64,000 bases of DNA from Cladobotryum mycophilum (GCA_036429605.1 CM071589.1:5704001-5768000); one strand, 5' to 3'; counted from the stretch's first letter, positions 1 through 12,369 are shown. Numbers and translations: made by a program. Notes: generated by a model not told the origin, from the sequence alone.

Positions 1-856
1 CAAAGATCAAACCAATAAAATGGTCCCGAGGTCCGATGTCTCTGATTGACCGCAAGCATCACATCACAATCACCCCCCAACGCCAACACCAACGCCGGAA
101 AACTAGGTCAAGAAGAGAACTAGGGAAGATCACGACGCTAAGGCCAAGCCCTTCAGCCATCCATCGTGACGGCGTCATTTGGGAGATCTCTTGGGACGGC
201 ACATTCCGGCACCCTTTTTGGTTTCTGTTTGTTTTTTGGTGTCAACGTGACTGCATGCAGTAGACGGGGAACTCCTCCATATAAATACTCCTAGTTTGGC
301 CGTGTATTGCTTGTATTTGGTATTGTTCACTTACTTACTCATTCAACTCTAATTTTGATATGACTCGGTGATAGTACTTCTTCTTCTTCTTCTTGTCGTC
401 GTTGCATCTTAATATCATCATCATCTCACAGTACTAAGTAACTGTTCAACTGCTTAGCTTCTTGTGAGTGGGACACCGCATTACTTACTCACTCACTCAC
501 GGGAAGGTGCAAGTCACATAAACGTTTCCTCAAGCGAAAAGGGAAACACCCCATCAACTTGACTCTATACACATCTCTTCTCCGGGAACACACACACACG
601 CACACATAGAGACCACACACTCGCCCTACAAACCTGGTCCAGACATATCCCTACATAGTAAAAGGAGCTCCCCGTCTCATCCCTACACCTGATCCAAGCC
701 GGGCCTCGATCCATTCATCCTTTGTCCTCGAGCTCTACCCTCTTACATATACTATCCCATTATCCCCCCTAAAGCTCCAACTGCCTTACCATATTCTCTT
801 TCCTATAACAAACAAACCAACCCCAAGACTGAAGACTGATATCCCCATCGCCCAAC
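1..856 (+). promoter_or_regulatory. Upstream region of the heme oxygenase-like gene, with TATA box
   Basis: No credible coding sequence is seen. A good TATA element (TATAAATA) lies at 280-287, about 570 bases before the ATG at 857, so the transcript would have a long 5' leader. The stretch from about 360 to 856 is rich in CT, CTT and ACTC/CACA repeats, as is usual for fungal leaders. No intron could be assigned in the leader, though one would shorten it. The TATA match is seen directly; its use is inferred. Confidence 0.45.
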
Positions 857-2292
857 ATGTCCGACTCTACATCCTCCGAGACCGCCAACGCCCCCTCCAT
901 CCTTGATACCCCACTCGCCAACGACATCGTCAAGAGCACGCGCAAGGTCCACGCCGAGGTCAACAAACTCGTCGTGGCCAGGCTACCTCTGGCGCTCCCC
1001 CTCGAGCCACTGATCCGGGCGCTTATGCCACCGGCATGCTGCACCTGGCCCCCATCTACGCAACCTTTGAGACCATATGGCAACATATCCTTGACATCAC
1101 GCCCGAAGGCCAAGAAAATATCCTGCTCTTTGGCAAGGATGAGGGGGGATGTGTCGACTGAGCCTCGCCCCGTGGTCAACGAAAGAGTCTACGCCATTCT
1201 CGAGCGTATATATATCCCGGGCCTCGTGCGCTCAAGTCGGCTCAAGGCTGACATCTGCGATATGACCGGCTGGTCACCCCAAGTCTACGACGAGCAGCTC
1301 AAGAACATCAGCGAGACGGGCGAAGTGGCCAAACTCATCGCCCACATCAAGGAAATAATCCACGACAAACCCTACATCCTCATCTCCTACTCTTACCTGA
1401 TGTACATGGCCCTCTTCGCAGGGGGCGGTTTATCAGAGCATCATTTGAGAGCGCTGGCAACGACTTCTGGTCTGCCGTCCCTGGGCCAATCAAGCCAACC
1501 ATGCAGCCCTGCGAGCAGAACACGATCCCGATGAGCGAGCGTGAGCCCGCTAGTTTGTTGAGCCCGGATGAGATTGCTCAATCGGGCGAGAAGTCGCATG
1601 CCGAGCATGTGGTTCCCATGCGGTTCTTGCATTTCGGCACCCTTGAAGATGGCGAGGATTTGAAGAGGGAATACAAGGAGAAACTCTTTGACGTGGAGGA
1701 AAATCTGACGCCCGAAGAGAGACAGGAGATTATCGAGGAGTCGCGGGCCATTTTCGAGAGGATTGCCTTGATCATCGGCCAACTGGACGAGCTCCTCCAA
1801 GGCCCAGATAACAAGGGTTTCGGTAGCAGCCTCCCCATCTCCCTGCTCAATTGGTTTAAGAATCCTATGGGCTCCCGTCTCAGGGACAGCGTCGCCGTCA
1901 CAAGGGAACGCCGCAGCGCCAGAAACTCAAAGTACTCCTCCGGCGGCGGCAGCGACGCGAGCAGCAGCAACGCCACAACCACCACCACCGCCGTCACCAC
2001 CCCTCCCAAGGACCATCCCGAAGTCGCCATGGGCGAGGCCACGCTCGCGGACATTGAAAAGTGCCCAGGCATTCCCAAATCTATGAGGTTTTCCAAGTCG
2101 CTCCCTCTCCCTCCCAGGGGACACCCGAGCACGAGCAGCACCGGAGCCGGCAGTCTGAAGATGAAGTCTCAGGGACTTCGTGATGCTGTCGCTACCGGTG
2201 TGGCTGGCTGGGCCATGTTTGCTGCGCTGGGGCTGATGTTGCTGGGCGCTTACTTTTCGGTGCTGCCGGGGTCGATGAGGATAGCAGCGTGA
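857..2292 (+). CDS. HMX1: Heme oxygenase-like protein, tail-anchored (three apparent frameshifts)
   Basis: Heme oxygenase cleaves heme to biliverdin, iron and CO; the fungal enzyme sits on the ER face. Three blocks in different frames fit one protein of about 478 residues without introns. The N-terminal helix has the proximal His (KVHAEVNKL, nt 929-955). Next comes the conserved AYATGMLHLAPIYATFE block (nt 1019-1069), then SYLMYMALFAGG with the following helix (nt 1391-1450). The tail is Ser/Thr-rich and ends in one hydrophobic segment (nt 2200-2275), a probable ER tail anchor. The blocks join only if one base is added to C5 at 997-1001, one removed from G6 at 1143-1148 and one added to G5 at 1421-1425. 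No splice sites explain these shifts. It is either a sequencing artefact in an intact gene or a decayed copy; the first is favoured because other genes here show the same defect. It converges on Cdt2. Confidence 0.78.
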
Positions 2293-2820
2293 GGGCTTCT
2301 GTTCCCTCGATATTGATTGACCTTGTCGTCGTTGTTCAGAGAGCGAGTAGGATTTGACGTTGGGCGTTTTGTATCAGTTTGGACATGCAGATTTGGGTAG
2401 GCATTGTATTGTATTGCACGGCGGTTTAGTAGTTTGAGACTGTGACGTTGTTTTAGAGAAGCACTTTTCACACAAGAGGTTCAGACCCATGGCACCACAT
2501 CATAGTTACGAAATAACGACATCACATTGAATAAAGACACACATGTTCTTCATTGAAACTACACTTTTTATTGCCCATCATATCCCGTGAAGCTGGATAA
2601 CCTATCCTATTCGAAAAAGAAAAAAACGCCGCTGCTATGCTTTGATTTCTAAAAACAAGTTCCTGTGTCCTACAAAAAGGGGGGTATACCGAATCCCATA
2701 CCATACATATCCGGGCATGCGCCACACTAACACACACACACCATTAAAACTTGATGACAAGAAACAAAAGGAAATGTTGATTTTTCCGGTCTGAGTGAAA
2801 CACCCATCCGAGTTTTGAAT
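2293..2820. other. Intergenic, between two convergent 3' ends
   Basis: This holds the 3' UTRs of the heme oxygenase-like gene (+) and Cdt2 (-). It is AT-rich with poly-A/T stretches near 2620-2680 and a short CA run near 2730. No gene is seen. Confidence 0.6.
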
Positions 2821-5159
2821 CTACTCCTCGTCGCACTGGTCCCAGTCGTTGCTGACGTCGGCCCAACCCGCCATGTGTCTCTCCACGTCAGACTCGCCTA
2901 CTTGACGGAGGTGACGGGCCTGGCCTTCGTTTTGCTGCCACTGGCGGACGATGTAATCATCTGATGCTGTCACGAGCTTGCCTTGGTTGGACCAAGTGAG
3001 CGTGGTGACTTCGCGACTGTGACCGTGAATGAGGGGGTGCCAGAACGGGAGATGGGAATAGAAGGAGTCCCCGCGGCGCCTAATCCAGAAGGGGTGGATG
3101 CGGTCTGCGAAGAAAATGATTGGGAAACATCGGGAATGATGTGCTCCTGCTGGGCCAAGGCGCTTCGCAAATACCGCTCGTCTGTGGGGAAGAGCACGGC
3201 ACAGCCGTCCGAACTGCCTACGGCGAGGAGCTCCGAGGAGCCGTTGATGCTTGGGCGGATAGAGCATTTGACGTAAAAGGACTGCGCACGGAACATGCTG
3301 TGCTTGAAGCCATACAGTGGACCCAGACCCTTGACGCCGCCGGGCCTTCGCTTGGCCGCTCCATCCACCAACTCAGGAGCTTCGCCGAGCATGAGGTGTG
3401 AGGTGGAGTAGGCGTACACGGTGCTGTCCTTGCAAACAGCATACAAGCGTGAGGCGTCAGAACTTAGAGCCATGGAGGTGATGCCGTATGAGCGCCAAGC
3501 GTGACCCCGCGGCTCTGGTGTCACAGCAAGGGGCGTATCTTCAGCCTGTCGCCGGGGCTTGATGTACCGAGTATCCCAGAGCTTGATGGAAGCATTGGCC
3601 TCAGATCCGGAAAGAAGCAAGTGCTCACGGCCCGCAGGCATCCACTGGATTGCTGTGACGGATGCAGATGAAACAACGCCTAGAGCTTTGCGTTCATGGG
3701 CATTTTCAATTGTGTTGACTGTTTTGCCCAAGAAGGGATTCAACTCGGGATCACGCTGTCTAACGCCACCAGCCTCCACGTAAGAGAAGCTATCGACGGG
3801 CGCAAACGAGCACCGAAGATCCCATATTTGAATACGACCAGCCCTGTCTGATGTGGCAATGATATCGCCACCTGCTTGGCCAGGTTGGAAAGAAACCTGT
3901 CTCAATGAATCCCAATGACTACCGCTCAATTCTGCCGCCACTGTTTGCGTTGCAACGTCGACAATCCTACTAGTACGATCGCCGCATGCCGTAGCTAACC
4001 GCATATCGTCTTCAGAGAATGCAAGACCCATGATGGCATTATCGTGGACCGGAATAAAGACATCGACCTTGGACTCGGAAGCACTATTTGTCATTGTGGT
4101 ATTGAACAGACGAACGTAACCTTGCTCATCGCCAATTGCGGTAACCGGAGCTTTGTGGCAACTGGCCAAACTAAAGGGAATGGTGTTACCTGTTCCATCA
4201 TGCGTTGTGCAGTGGTGAGTGTCGATGCTCCGGCTGTAAAAGGCTGACGTTTCTGTCCGTGGATCACAGGCGGGATAGGCAAGATATTGCCTGCCATGAT
4301 GCGAGGAGAATCCGTGCTCTCGGTCGAGCAGCTGGGATCCAACCCCGCGGTTGCGGAACTTGCGAATAGGCTTTGGCTCATACCCTTCTAATGTCTTTGT
4401 TGAGAGAGGCGTTAGACTTATCTTCTACGTTGAAGCACACGTGGCGGCACCTACCAAAGCAACCTTGAGTCCAGTGGCCTGAGTGTTCTTCGAGGCAGGA
4501 CTTGATTTGACTCCTTGACCCTGTGTGCCATTCCTACTGGCTTTGAAGAATAGGTTCTGGCCGGGAGTTAGCGAGCCCGTAGGACTAGAACTAGGCAAAC
4601 CACTTACCAAGGTAGCTTTTCGTCTCTCCCCAAGGCTCTCTTGTGTTGGCCTTGGCTCAGCACTCCCGTCCAGCGTTCGCACTTCTCCCTCGCGGGAGGA
4701 TTGGGCGCTGACCCCCGGTAGATTGAGAGGCGGTGGTGGCATTTCATGGGCAGCGGTTCCTCTTCTCCTCTTTATCGGTGATTGTTCAGCGTCTATCAAC
4801 CTTCGCTTGTTTCCTTCCTGCTCAATAGTGCTCCTTCCCTCACTAGGAGAAGGCGGGCATAGAGGGTCTGAACCGAGAGCATCGCTGAAAATGGACTGTG
4901 GCGAGACGAGTTGGCGGTGGTTCATGGCAGTGTCGTCGAGCATTCCCAATATCCTTCTACCTCCACCAGGCAGCGACGATCTTGGCGTGAAGAACCTTCC
5001 GAATCTTCTGGGCGTTACCGAAGGGTTTCGTCTTTCCTTGCGTCGAGTCGATCTCGTGGGGGACAGCAGCATTGACGATGCAGGCGATGATGGGTTGATG
5101 GCTGGCGGGCTCGAAGGCACCTCATCTGCCGAGGTAGACGGGCCATGGTGATAGTGCAT
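2821..5159 (-). CDS. cdt2: Cdt2/DTL-type WD40 protein, CRL4 ubiquitin ligase substrate receptor (one apparent frameshift)
   Basis: Cdt2 recruits replication-licensing and S-phase targets (Cdt1, Spd1 in fission yeast) to Cul4-Ddb1 in the nucleus. Exon 1 runs 5159-4455 and encodes 235 disordered, SP/TP-rich residues. A 60-bp phase-0 intron (4454-4395, branch CTAAC) follows, then exon 2 down to the stop at 2821. Exon 2 carries the GYEPKPIRKF entry segment and WD repeats with two WDXR-type motifs (IWDLR and LWDTR), the signature of Ddb1-binding WD40 proteins. The last repeat (SREVTTLTWSNQGKLVTASD) is in another frame; adding one base to the G5 at 3033-3037 joins it and gives about 759 residues. 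The start at 5159 is preferred over an upstream in-frame codon at 5273 because it begins the SP-rich region. Three MCB cores lie upstream. Family call is strong; substrates are inferred. Confidence 0.85.
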
Positions 5160-7066
5160 GTTGCTACCCAGTTGGCTGGAGTTGGTTATGGAACAGGTTG
5201 GCTTCGACAGCTGGTTTATAGAAACAAGGGTCTCAAGGTTGGAAGAGCCGTAGCATAGCAAGCAAGCAAGCAAGCAAGGGAGGGAGGGAGAAAGGTCTTG
5301 GAGCTAGCTATCTACTACAGACAGAGGGGGAGGGGAGCACAGAGTATTGAGTATGGAGTCCAATATTATGGATACTCAAAAAGGGCGGGAGTGGAATTGT
5401 GGAATTGAGAGTAAGCAAAGACGAGACAGACATATGCAGGATTCGGAGGGAAGCAGAGCAGAGCAGAACAAATGAGCAAATGGGCAAATGGTCGAGGCTG
5501 GGGCAGGGAAGAAGCGGAGTGGAGAGACGCGGTCTCACGCTCTCACGGTAACGACGCGGGAAGCGTGTAAATGGATTCTGGCGCGTTTTTTCATCGTCAC
5601 CGACTGGCCGCCTGCTAATTCCGGTTGGTACGCTCCAGGGCACTGGGGCCCTGTAATGGCGCCTGTCACAGCGCCCGAATGGGCAACCAGTTCACCCGCC
5701 AACCGCTAACGCTCACTGAAATGGAGCAGCTTAGTGCGGAAGAAGAGCCTAAAATGGCCCAATGACGACTTGGAGGGGTCATTAAACAGCCCTGACCCTC
5801 CTGGAGGAGCCCTGAGCTGAGAATGGATGCTGAACATTGATGGCGTCAATTCGCTAAGCCTTCAGGGTTGCTGCTCTTGTCCAACTCGAACCTAAGCTGG
5901 AGAGTTTCCCACGTTTTCCAATGCCAAAAAGAAAAAATCAAGCCGTCCCTTTCTACTACAAGCATCAGTCTTTTCCTCACTTACTCGTCACTTCCAAACA
6001 CCAGTCATGTGAGGGCTTTTACTTGTTCCGCTGCATCTAGACTCTGCCTAATTCTCCGCTGTGGGATCTGAGCCTGCAGATATCCATTTGTCACTCTGAC
6101 AACGTCCCGCCGTCAACCTTGCCATGGCCAGTGTCACGAGCATGGTCTCGTTTCGCTGGCATGACAACAAGCAAATACCGAATCCGCCGCCTGTGGCTAA
6201 GCCATTTTACTGGATTATACAAGCAATTCATGACAATTGAATAGTCGGAAATGCCAATTATACAGAATAATGCTGCATTGAATAGGCTGCGGGAACACCG
6301 CTCAATGGGCTTATCATGACAATTGAACGCTTACATGCATCACGGCCAGATGATGACCCATTCTCCCACCCGGCAGCAATTGACTACTCGCCCCAGAAGT
6401 CATTTGTCGAGACGGACTAGGGTAGCCATTTTCCTTGATTATGCCATCCCAATAGATACCAGACAGGCCTTGACTCGTCACTACTACTACTTAGATAGCT
6501 TGAGTGTCATAATGTCCAGCGGCTTATGAAGATACCACCTTTGATTTGAAACCACCATGCCTTACTTGGACATCTCAATGCACAGCTAGCACCGTGGGTG
6601 GCTTCTTGGTGAATTCCACGCATAATATTTGCATTCACATTATGTGCAGTTTCCCTTTAATACCGAGTTAACCTGGTTGATCAATGACATCTATTTACAC
6701 GTCCCGCCTCTACAAGTGTCAATACACTTTATCCAACGTCTCACTTAACCAGCCAGGAGTTGCAACTGTTGAGAAAATGATAGCCCGTGAACATTCAAGT
6801 ACTGGAATCTCACTCATGTCTTCTAATGCATATGAAACAATTAACTTGTCTCGCAGGCTTGACAGGTCTCTCTGTATGTCAATTGCTTCCTGTTGGGAGG
6901 ATCAGGCTCGACGAATCAAATGCAGCTACTACAAATGTCGAACCAACTGCAGAGGCGCAGCATCGGCTCATTTACAACACCCCTATCCTCGACATCTACA
7001 CATCTACACATGAACATGAATCACAGCTTATCATCTCAAAAATAACAACAGCTCCAAAGGGTTACC
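5160..7066. other. Intergenic between divergent cdt2 and the F-box gene
   Basis: Apart from the MCB cluster and a tandem AGCA repeat near 5256-5278, nothing recognisable is seen. The stretch 5870-7060 has no ORF with protein-like character. The long open frame before 7067 lacks an ATG in a good context and is read as 5' leader of the F-box gene. Confidence 0.5.
5527..5586 (-). promoter_or_regulatory. Cluster of three MCB (ACGCG) cores upstream of cdt2
   Basis: ACGCG occurs at 5527-5531 and 5554-5558, and its reverse complement CGCGT at 5582-5586. They lie 368-427 bases before the cdt2 start. MBF binds ACGCG boxes to drive G1/S transcription, and fission yeast cdt2 is a known MBF-type target. 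The motifs are seen; their function is inferred. Confidence 0.45.
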
Positions 7067-8181
7067 ATGGAGCGTGTAAAACGGTGAGCATCACTGATTA
7101 CCATGTCTCTGCTCAATTCTTAACGGATCGGTCTAGTCAGTTCAAATGGCTGGGGCAATCAGAACGTCGTCCAGAAACCCCCTCGATTCTTCTCAATCAA
7201 ACAACAGACGTCTTACTTCAAATTGCCCTTCATCTAGACGACGCATCCGCAATCTGCCTGTCCCTAACATGCAAGGATGTCTTCGCCTTGCTTGATGAGG
7301 TAAAGCCCTGTTGTCGTCGCAATCTGTCATCCCAGGACCGAGAGACGCTTCTCCAGCTGCTTGAGAAAGATCCCAGCATCGGTGACAAGTTCTACTTCTG
7401 TCACCACTGCAACAAGCTTCATCCTTTTTCTGTATCGAAAAAGCCATGGGTGCCTGATGGAAACAAGCTGCAGCTGAGATCGTATCTGTGGAATCGAAAG
7501 CGTCAGCAGCTCGTACACCGACATGCAAAGTCGGAGCATGCCCTCTTCGGCTATGCCCACGCTCGTCTCGTAATGAACCGTCACTTTTACGGGGCTCCGT
7601 GTGGACTACCTCTCGATATCTTGATGATGGACCGCCCGATTTGCAAGCTCAAAGGAGCAGGTCTACTTGACCAGTTTACAACGGCCAAAATAATCGATGA
7701 CCAACTTTTTCTGACTTATACACAAAAGTTCACCCTAAAGACTGCGAATGTGTCGCCAGAGGAACTTTGGTACATATTTTGCAACAGCCAGCTTCAAATA
7801 TGCAACCACGTTGACTATAACAGAGTGACGAGGCCGTATAATTCGCTCGTTGAAGATACTAGGGTTGATCCGTCTGCCAACGGCAAGATAGCATTTCCAA
7901 ACACGGAAGATATTCGGTGCGGCTTCTGCAAACACTGCCTCACGGACTTTGAAGCTATCCTACACAAGGAGGGAGGACACGGTGCGGGGAGTGAGGCTTG
8001 GTGTTCGGTAACAATCACCTCGTATCATCAACTCGGTCGCTGCCGCATGCAAAGGAACCCAGAAGCCCTGGGCGTATTTAGCAAGAACGAGTCTGGGATG
8101 TACATACGAGACCTGATACTTGATGCTCCTGGTGCTATCCGAAACAGATGGTTGGATGGTACAGAGGTTTCAGGAGAGTAA
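7067..8181 (+). CDS. F-box domain protein with Cys/His-rich region
   Basis: F-box proteins dock targets onto SCF (Skp1-Cul1) ubiquitin ligases. The model is a 17-nt first exon (7067-7083, ATG in CCATGG context), a 53-bp intron (7084-7136; GTGAGC donor, CTTAAC branch, CTAG acceptor) and a long second exon, giving 353 residues. Residues about 21-60 form an F-box-like helix bundle (ILLNQTTDVLLQIALHL, then LSLTCKDVFAL). Downstream are FCHHC and CGFCKHC clusters that may bind metal. The C-terminal two thirds resemble the many lineage-expanded fungal F-box proteins with no known substrate. The ATG at 7067 was chosen because the joined frame runs straight into the F-box. DUG3 follows on the same strand after 0.77 kb. 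Target unknown. Confidence 0.72.
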
Positions 8182-8952
8182 GAAAGGGGATATGGATATC
8201 CCTCTTGAGGAGAATGCTGGAAGATGAGTATCACGTGATGAAAACAGTAGTGTTTTAATCTGCCTGAAGCTGTATCGTGTCAGTGTCGCGTTGGTGTCTA
8301 ATTATGAAGTCGGTCGTGAATTTCCATTGATTCCAACAAATTGAACAACTAATACATAATGCATGCAAGATGGCTGTACGCGTTCCGAAAGGTACAATAC
8401 AACCAAGGATCAGGATGCGCATCTTAGACAAAGCGTAAAATCGTATTTCGGGCGCAGCGTTATCTTATCAGTAGTAACTAAGGGTCCTCACTGCGACTTC
8501 GGGTTCAGGGAGTCGAACGATACCACTCCCTGGAAATTCAACCTCCCCTCGCGAAAGTCTTCATTCCTATATCTGTTTACTATCGCGCCCCTGTATTTAC
8601 TATTTACCTCTCTTCCTAACCATTAGTCTGCATAGTCTCCAGCCTTGCCAAGGGAACAGAGGTGCGTCACTCGCCCGCCTCCCTGCGCTCAGACGAGACA
8701 ACCTAGACCTTGTACTGTGCTCAGCTGCCCGAGTGCTCAGCTCAACGTCGGTGAGCCAACCTATGGTGTCATTTTTCGCCATGATTCACAATCGCCATGC
8801 CTGTATAACAGACTGCTCAGCCAGTTAGCTTTCCTAGAATCTCGACAAACAAACCACAACCCCGAACCGGCCACGCAACTTTGATGCGCCAAACATCCTG
8901 ATCTGTCCTTTCGTATTGTGAACCGCATACAGAGTACAGCAGAGAGCCCATC
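8182..8952 (+). promoter_or_regulatory. Intergenic upstream of DUG3, with CACGTG palindrome
   Basis: The region holds the F-box gene's 3' end and the DUG3 promoter. A perfect palindrome ATCACGTGAT at 8230-8239 contains an E-box (CACGTG, bound by bHLH factors). It lies just after the F-box stop, far from the DUG3 ATG, so its target is uncertain. No other gene is seen. Confidence 0.35.
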
Positions 8953-10355
8953 ATGTGCCGCTTCTTAGTACGTCATATCCCATAACCTGCAACACCAGCT
9001 ACCACCTCCTCCGAAGTCGGGCCATGTCAACTCACCACCATCAATATTATAGGTCTACAAGGGCAGCGACGAGATCCTGCTATCCAAGCTGATCCTCGAT
9101 CCGACTCATTCCATTCTTAAGCAGTCCTTTGACTCGCGCCTGCGACTCGTACGATGCCCCTCGAATCATCCCTTCAGTGACGCACTGGCTAACTAGCCCC
9201 TCCATCGCAGGACACGCGACGAGGTCAGAACAATGCCGATGGGTTTGGCATAGGTTTCTACACTGATCCCAAGCTCGGTGCCGCTCCCTGCCTCTTTACT
9301 TCGACGATCCCCGCATGGAACTGCACAAACCTCCAGCGCATCGCCTCCAAAACGGCCTCCCGTCTCATCTTTGGACATGTGCGGGCGACGACCGAGGGCT
9401 CCCTCAGCGAGGATAACTGCCATCCCTTTACTCATGGCAGTCTGATGTGGATGCACAATGGCGGTCTCGGAGGTTGGAAACACATCAAGCGACGCCTAGG
9501 CGAGATGCTAGCCGACAAGTGGTATCTAGGAGTCAAGGGCGGAACGGATAGTGAGTGGGCGTTTGCCCTGTTCCTCAACACACTTGAGCAACTCGGCCAC
9601 AACCCAAGCTCGAGCCCCGACAAGGGCTTTGGACCTACAGTGTTGCGCAAGGCCATGGAGCGGACGATTGACCAGATCAACGAACTGATCGACACTATTC
9701 CGCAGAGCATCCTGCAAAACGAAGATGTCGACACCATCAGCTTGCTCAACTTTGCCGTCACCGATGGTCATAGTGTGATTTGCACTCGATACATCAGCAG
9801 CTCCAAGGACGAGGCAGCCAGTCTGTACTATTCATCTGGAACGCAGTGGGCCACGAGGACTTCCTCCCCCGATGACCGACAGTATCAGATGGACCGCAAG
9901 GACAAGGGTGGAGATATCGTCCTGGTGGCCAGTGAGCCACTGACTTTTGAAAGAGGTGAGTCATGATCTATTGCTGCTAGCTTTGATTTGAGTAGCTTGT
10001 TGACTTTGTGGCAGAGAATTGGGTCAATGTTCCCACAAACTCCATCTTAACCATCCACCGGCAGACCGTCATGGTTCACCCCATCATTGACAAACACTAT
10101 GAAAAGGATCCCCACCACATCCGATCCAGCGCCTTTGTCCAAGCTAAAGGCCTCACCACTAACGAAAAGGCACCAAGCGGGTCTCTTAGCCCATCCAGTC
10201 TTGATGGCTCGAGAAAAGCGCTCGGCCAGTCGCTCTTCTCTCGTAGTTTGAGTCCCGATCTAGCACGTCGCTCGCTCACTCCCGTGTCTTCTCGAGAGTC
10301 ACGCCTCACGTCACAGCTACAGATGGCGCAGACTTTGAGCTCGCCACCGCGATAA
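8953..10355 (+). CDS. DUG3: DUG3-type class II glutamine amidotransferase (glutathione degradation)
   Basis: Dug3 acts with Dug2 in the gamma-glutamyl-cyclotransferase-independent cytosolic breakdown of glutathione. There are four exons: 8953-8967 (only five codons), 9053-9148, 9211-9955 and 10015-10355, all with GT-AG ends, giving 398 residues. Mature Cys2 (MCRFL) is the expected N-terminal nucleophile of the Ntn amidotransferase fold. Family blocks follow: NNADGFGIGFY, GHVRATTEG, NCHPFTHGSLMWMHNGG, then GGTDSEWAFALF. The last exon is a Ser/Pro-rich tail (SLSPSS, SRSLSPDL), longer than the yeast protein and probably phosphorylated. The start is fixed because Cys must be residue 2. The C5 run near 9866-9870 reads in frame, so this copy shows none of the homopolymer damage seen in its neighbours. 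Confidence 0.92.
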
Positions 10356-11173
10356 GCATCTTTTAGGGGCACGAGGTAGTACATGGCTCGTGAGGCGCCG
10401 TCATACGCGCGAGCTGGCTAGGCAAACGTAAACAATGGCTTTAAGTTACACTACAAACCCTTGATGATGACTTAGTAGGGCTTCTATGAGTTAGCAAGCA
10501 GGCGCAATTTGATTTCGGGACACCAGGGTTCATCGGAGAGGTCAAGTATGAATCTTTTTTTCTTTTTATGTACTGATAGACAATTCAAGGGCAGTCGTCA
10601 ACGCCGGTTAATGACAACGATCCTAAATATCCAAGAGAGTTCTCGATGATAGTTTTATGAATGTTTTCTGAATTATGATGGATACGTGCTAGATAAGTCT
10701 CGCATAGTCGACTTAGCCTTTAGGATTCTACCTCCGGCTGTTCTTAAGCCAAAGTGAATGTTTAGGGGCATATGGTATGACATCTAGAGGTATGATGGCA
10801 TTGGGAGTGTCAAAAAGCACTGCCAGTTTGGTCATAGTATTTTGTATGTGGTGACCAGCAGTGTTTTTAACACCCCCTTGGATGGTGTTGTCTTAGGGGC
10901 AAGTGATGATGTTTTGAGTTCATCAGCGGAGGTCGGTAGCTGCTACTCAATCTGCACAAAGGTATACTCACACAGCATATTCAAGGAAGGTTGCTTGGTG
11001 TTATGGAAACTACTTTATACAGGAAACAGTGGAGGCACAATGTTGAAAAGCATGACATATTGCTCGCGTCTTTGAGCGCAAAGTTTCAACTACAGGACTT
11101 ATTTCATCCCCACCTCCCTCGCCGCTCTTTTACCTACCTTGACCAACATTTATACGCTTTTCTTGGATTGAAG
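10356..11173. other. Intergenic
   Basis: This holds the DUG3 3' UTR and the upstream region of the next gene. It is AT-rich, with a short pyrimidine run near 10556-10568. No gene or motif is recognised. Confidence 0.5.
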
Positions 11174-12369
11174 ATGCCTTGCTACTTTAGCCTCCTAGAA
11201 TATTCCAAGTGCGACAACAAGAACCTTCGAAGGCTGGGCTGCACCGATAGATGTGGAAGTGACGGGACCTGTCCCATAGCGGACCGGGAGATACTGGTGG
11301 GGTTCAAGTACGAAGGCCTATGCCAGGAATGCCACAGCAGCCGCACTCTCCTGGACAGCTCCAAGGAGGTACTGGAGCTGAAGAAGGCGTTTCGGTACAT
11401 GAACATCGATGACAAAGAGCCCGGCGAGAAGTCGGCCAAGCGCGAGGGGTTGGAGGAGAAGGTGCAGAGGTTGGAGCGTGAGAAGACGGTCATTCAGGTG
11501 GCAGAGGACTGGGCGGAAAACTACGCTGCCAACTTGTGGATGGTGATGTATGACTACGAGGGGGATGAGGGGCTTAGACAGGATGGGCTTGAGCTGTTGA
11601 AACAATTGAAGAGAGACATGTGGCCCGGCGTCAGCATCACGATGAACGGGTGCAGACCTGGTACACAGACTACCAAGGTGCCTCGTAAGTTGTTTGAACC
11701 AAAGCCAACTAAACGAGAAGGGGGTGAGTTGGCTGTTGAGCCGACCACCATGGACGGAGTCAAAGACAGGGAACGAGCCAAGCCCATTCCATCTCTACGC
11801 AACATAGGATCACCTAATAGTAAGTCTCATCTACGTGCCATCCTAAACAAAGGGGGGGGGGGAGGACTCGTTGCTGCTCGGTTTTTCTTACTTCTCTCTC
11901 TCTTTCTTTCCAACAAGCAGGGTTCCCAGTTTCATGGCCAACAGCCCCTAGCGATATAAGTCGTGACGTTGCAGATCTCGGCTTTACAGATACTCGCGGC
12001 CTGGACTTTGGGTTTACACCCATGGTCCCCGTGCGTGACGTTCCTCGGTGGAACTATCCCGACCATCGCGGACGACGTAACATGGAGTCGACTGGAAACG
12101 CGAGGTACGGTCTTGGTCTTGAGAGGCGGACATTTCCTGTTCGGCACGTACCTGCGGGAGACACTGGAGGAGGAGGGGAAGGGAGCTCTCCCCAACAGCA
12201 AGAGCAACAGCAACAGCAACAGGAAGAAGACAAGAGCAACAGTAACAACAGCACCGGCAACAACAACGGCGGCAACAACAGCACCAGCGATAACGAGGCA
12301 ACTGATCCGTGCCTCGCATTCCTCGGGACCGAGGCCAAACAATGGGATCGGGAGCGCATCCGTTGGTGA
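11174..12369 (+). CDS. Uncharacterised protein with Cys-rich N-terminus and Gln/Asn-rich C-terminus
   Basis: Not recognised as a named family. Two exons, 11174-11819 and 11921-12369, are separated by a 101-bp phase-1 intron with a GTAAGT donor and a CT-rich acceptor; the join keeps a long open frame of 364 residues. The N-terminus has Cys at about 3, 13, 23, 27, 33, 50 and 53, including LCQECH, which may bind zinc. Residues about 85-125 are charged and helical, probably a coiled coil. The C-terminus holds a Gln run followed by Asn/Ser/Gly repeats (nt 12188-12300), a prion-like low-complexity segment. The intron interior has a GGGGGGGGG run (about 11852-11860). Similar small Cys-rich proteins occur in other Sordariomycetes, often as orphans. 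Confidence 0.6.

Noticed and set aside
997..1425. Programmed ribosomal frameshifting in the heme oxygenase-like gene
   Set aside because: Three shifts with mixed direction, no slippery heptamer pattern, and the same defect in unrelated genes.
8500..8530. Box-B-like GTTCGACTCC on the minus strand
   Set aside because: No T-stem pairing and no box A at tRNA spacing.
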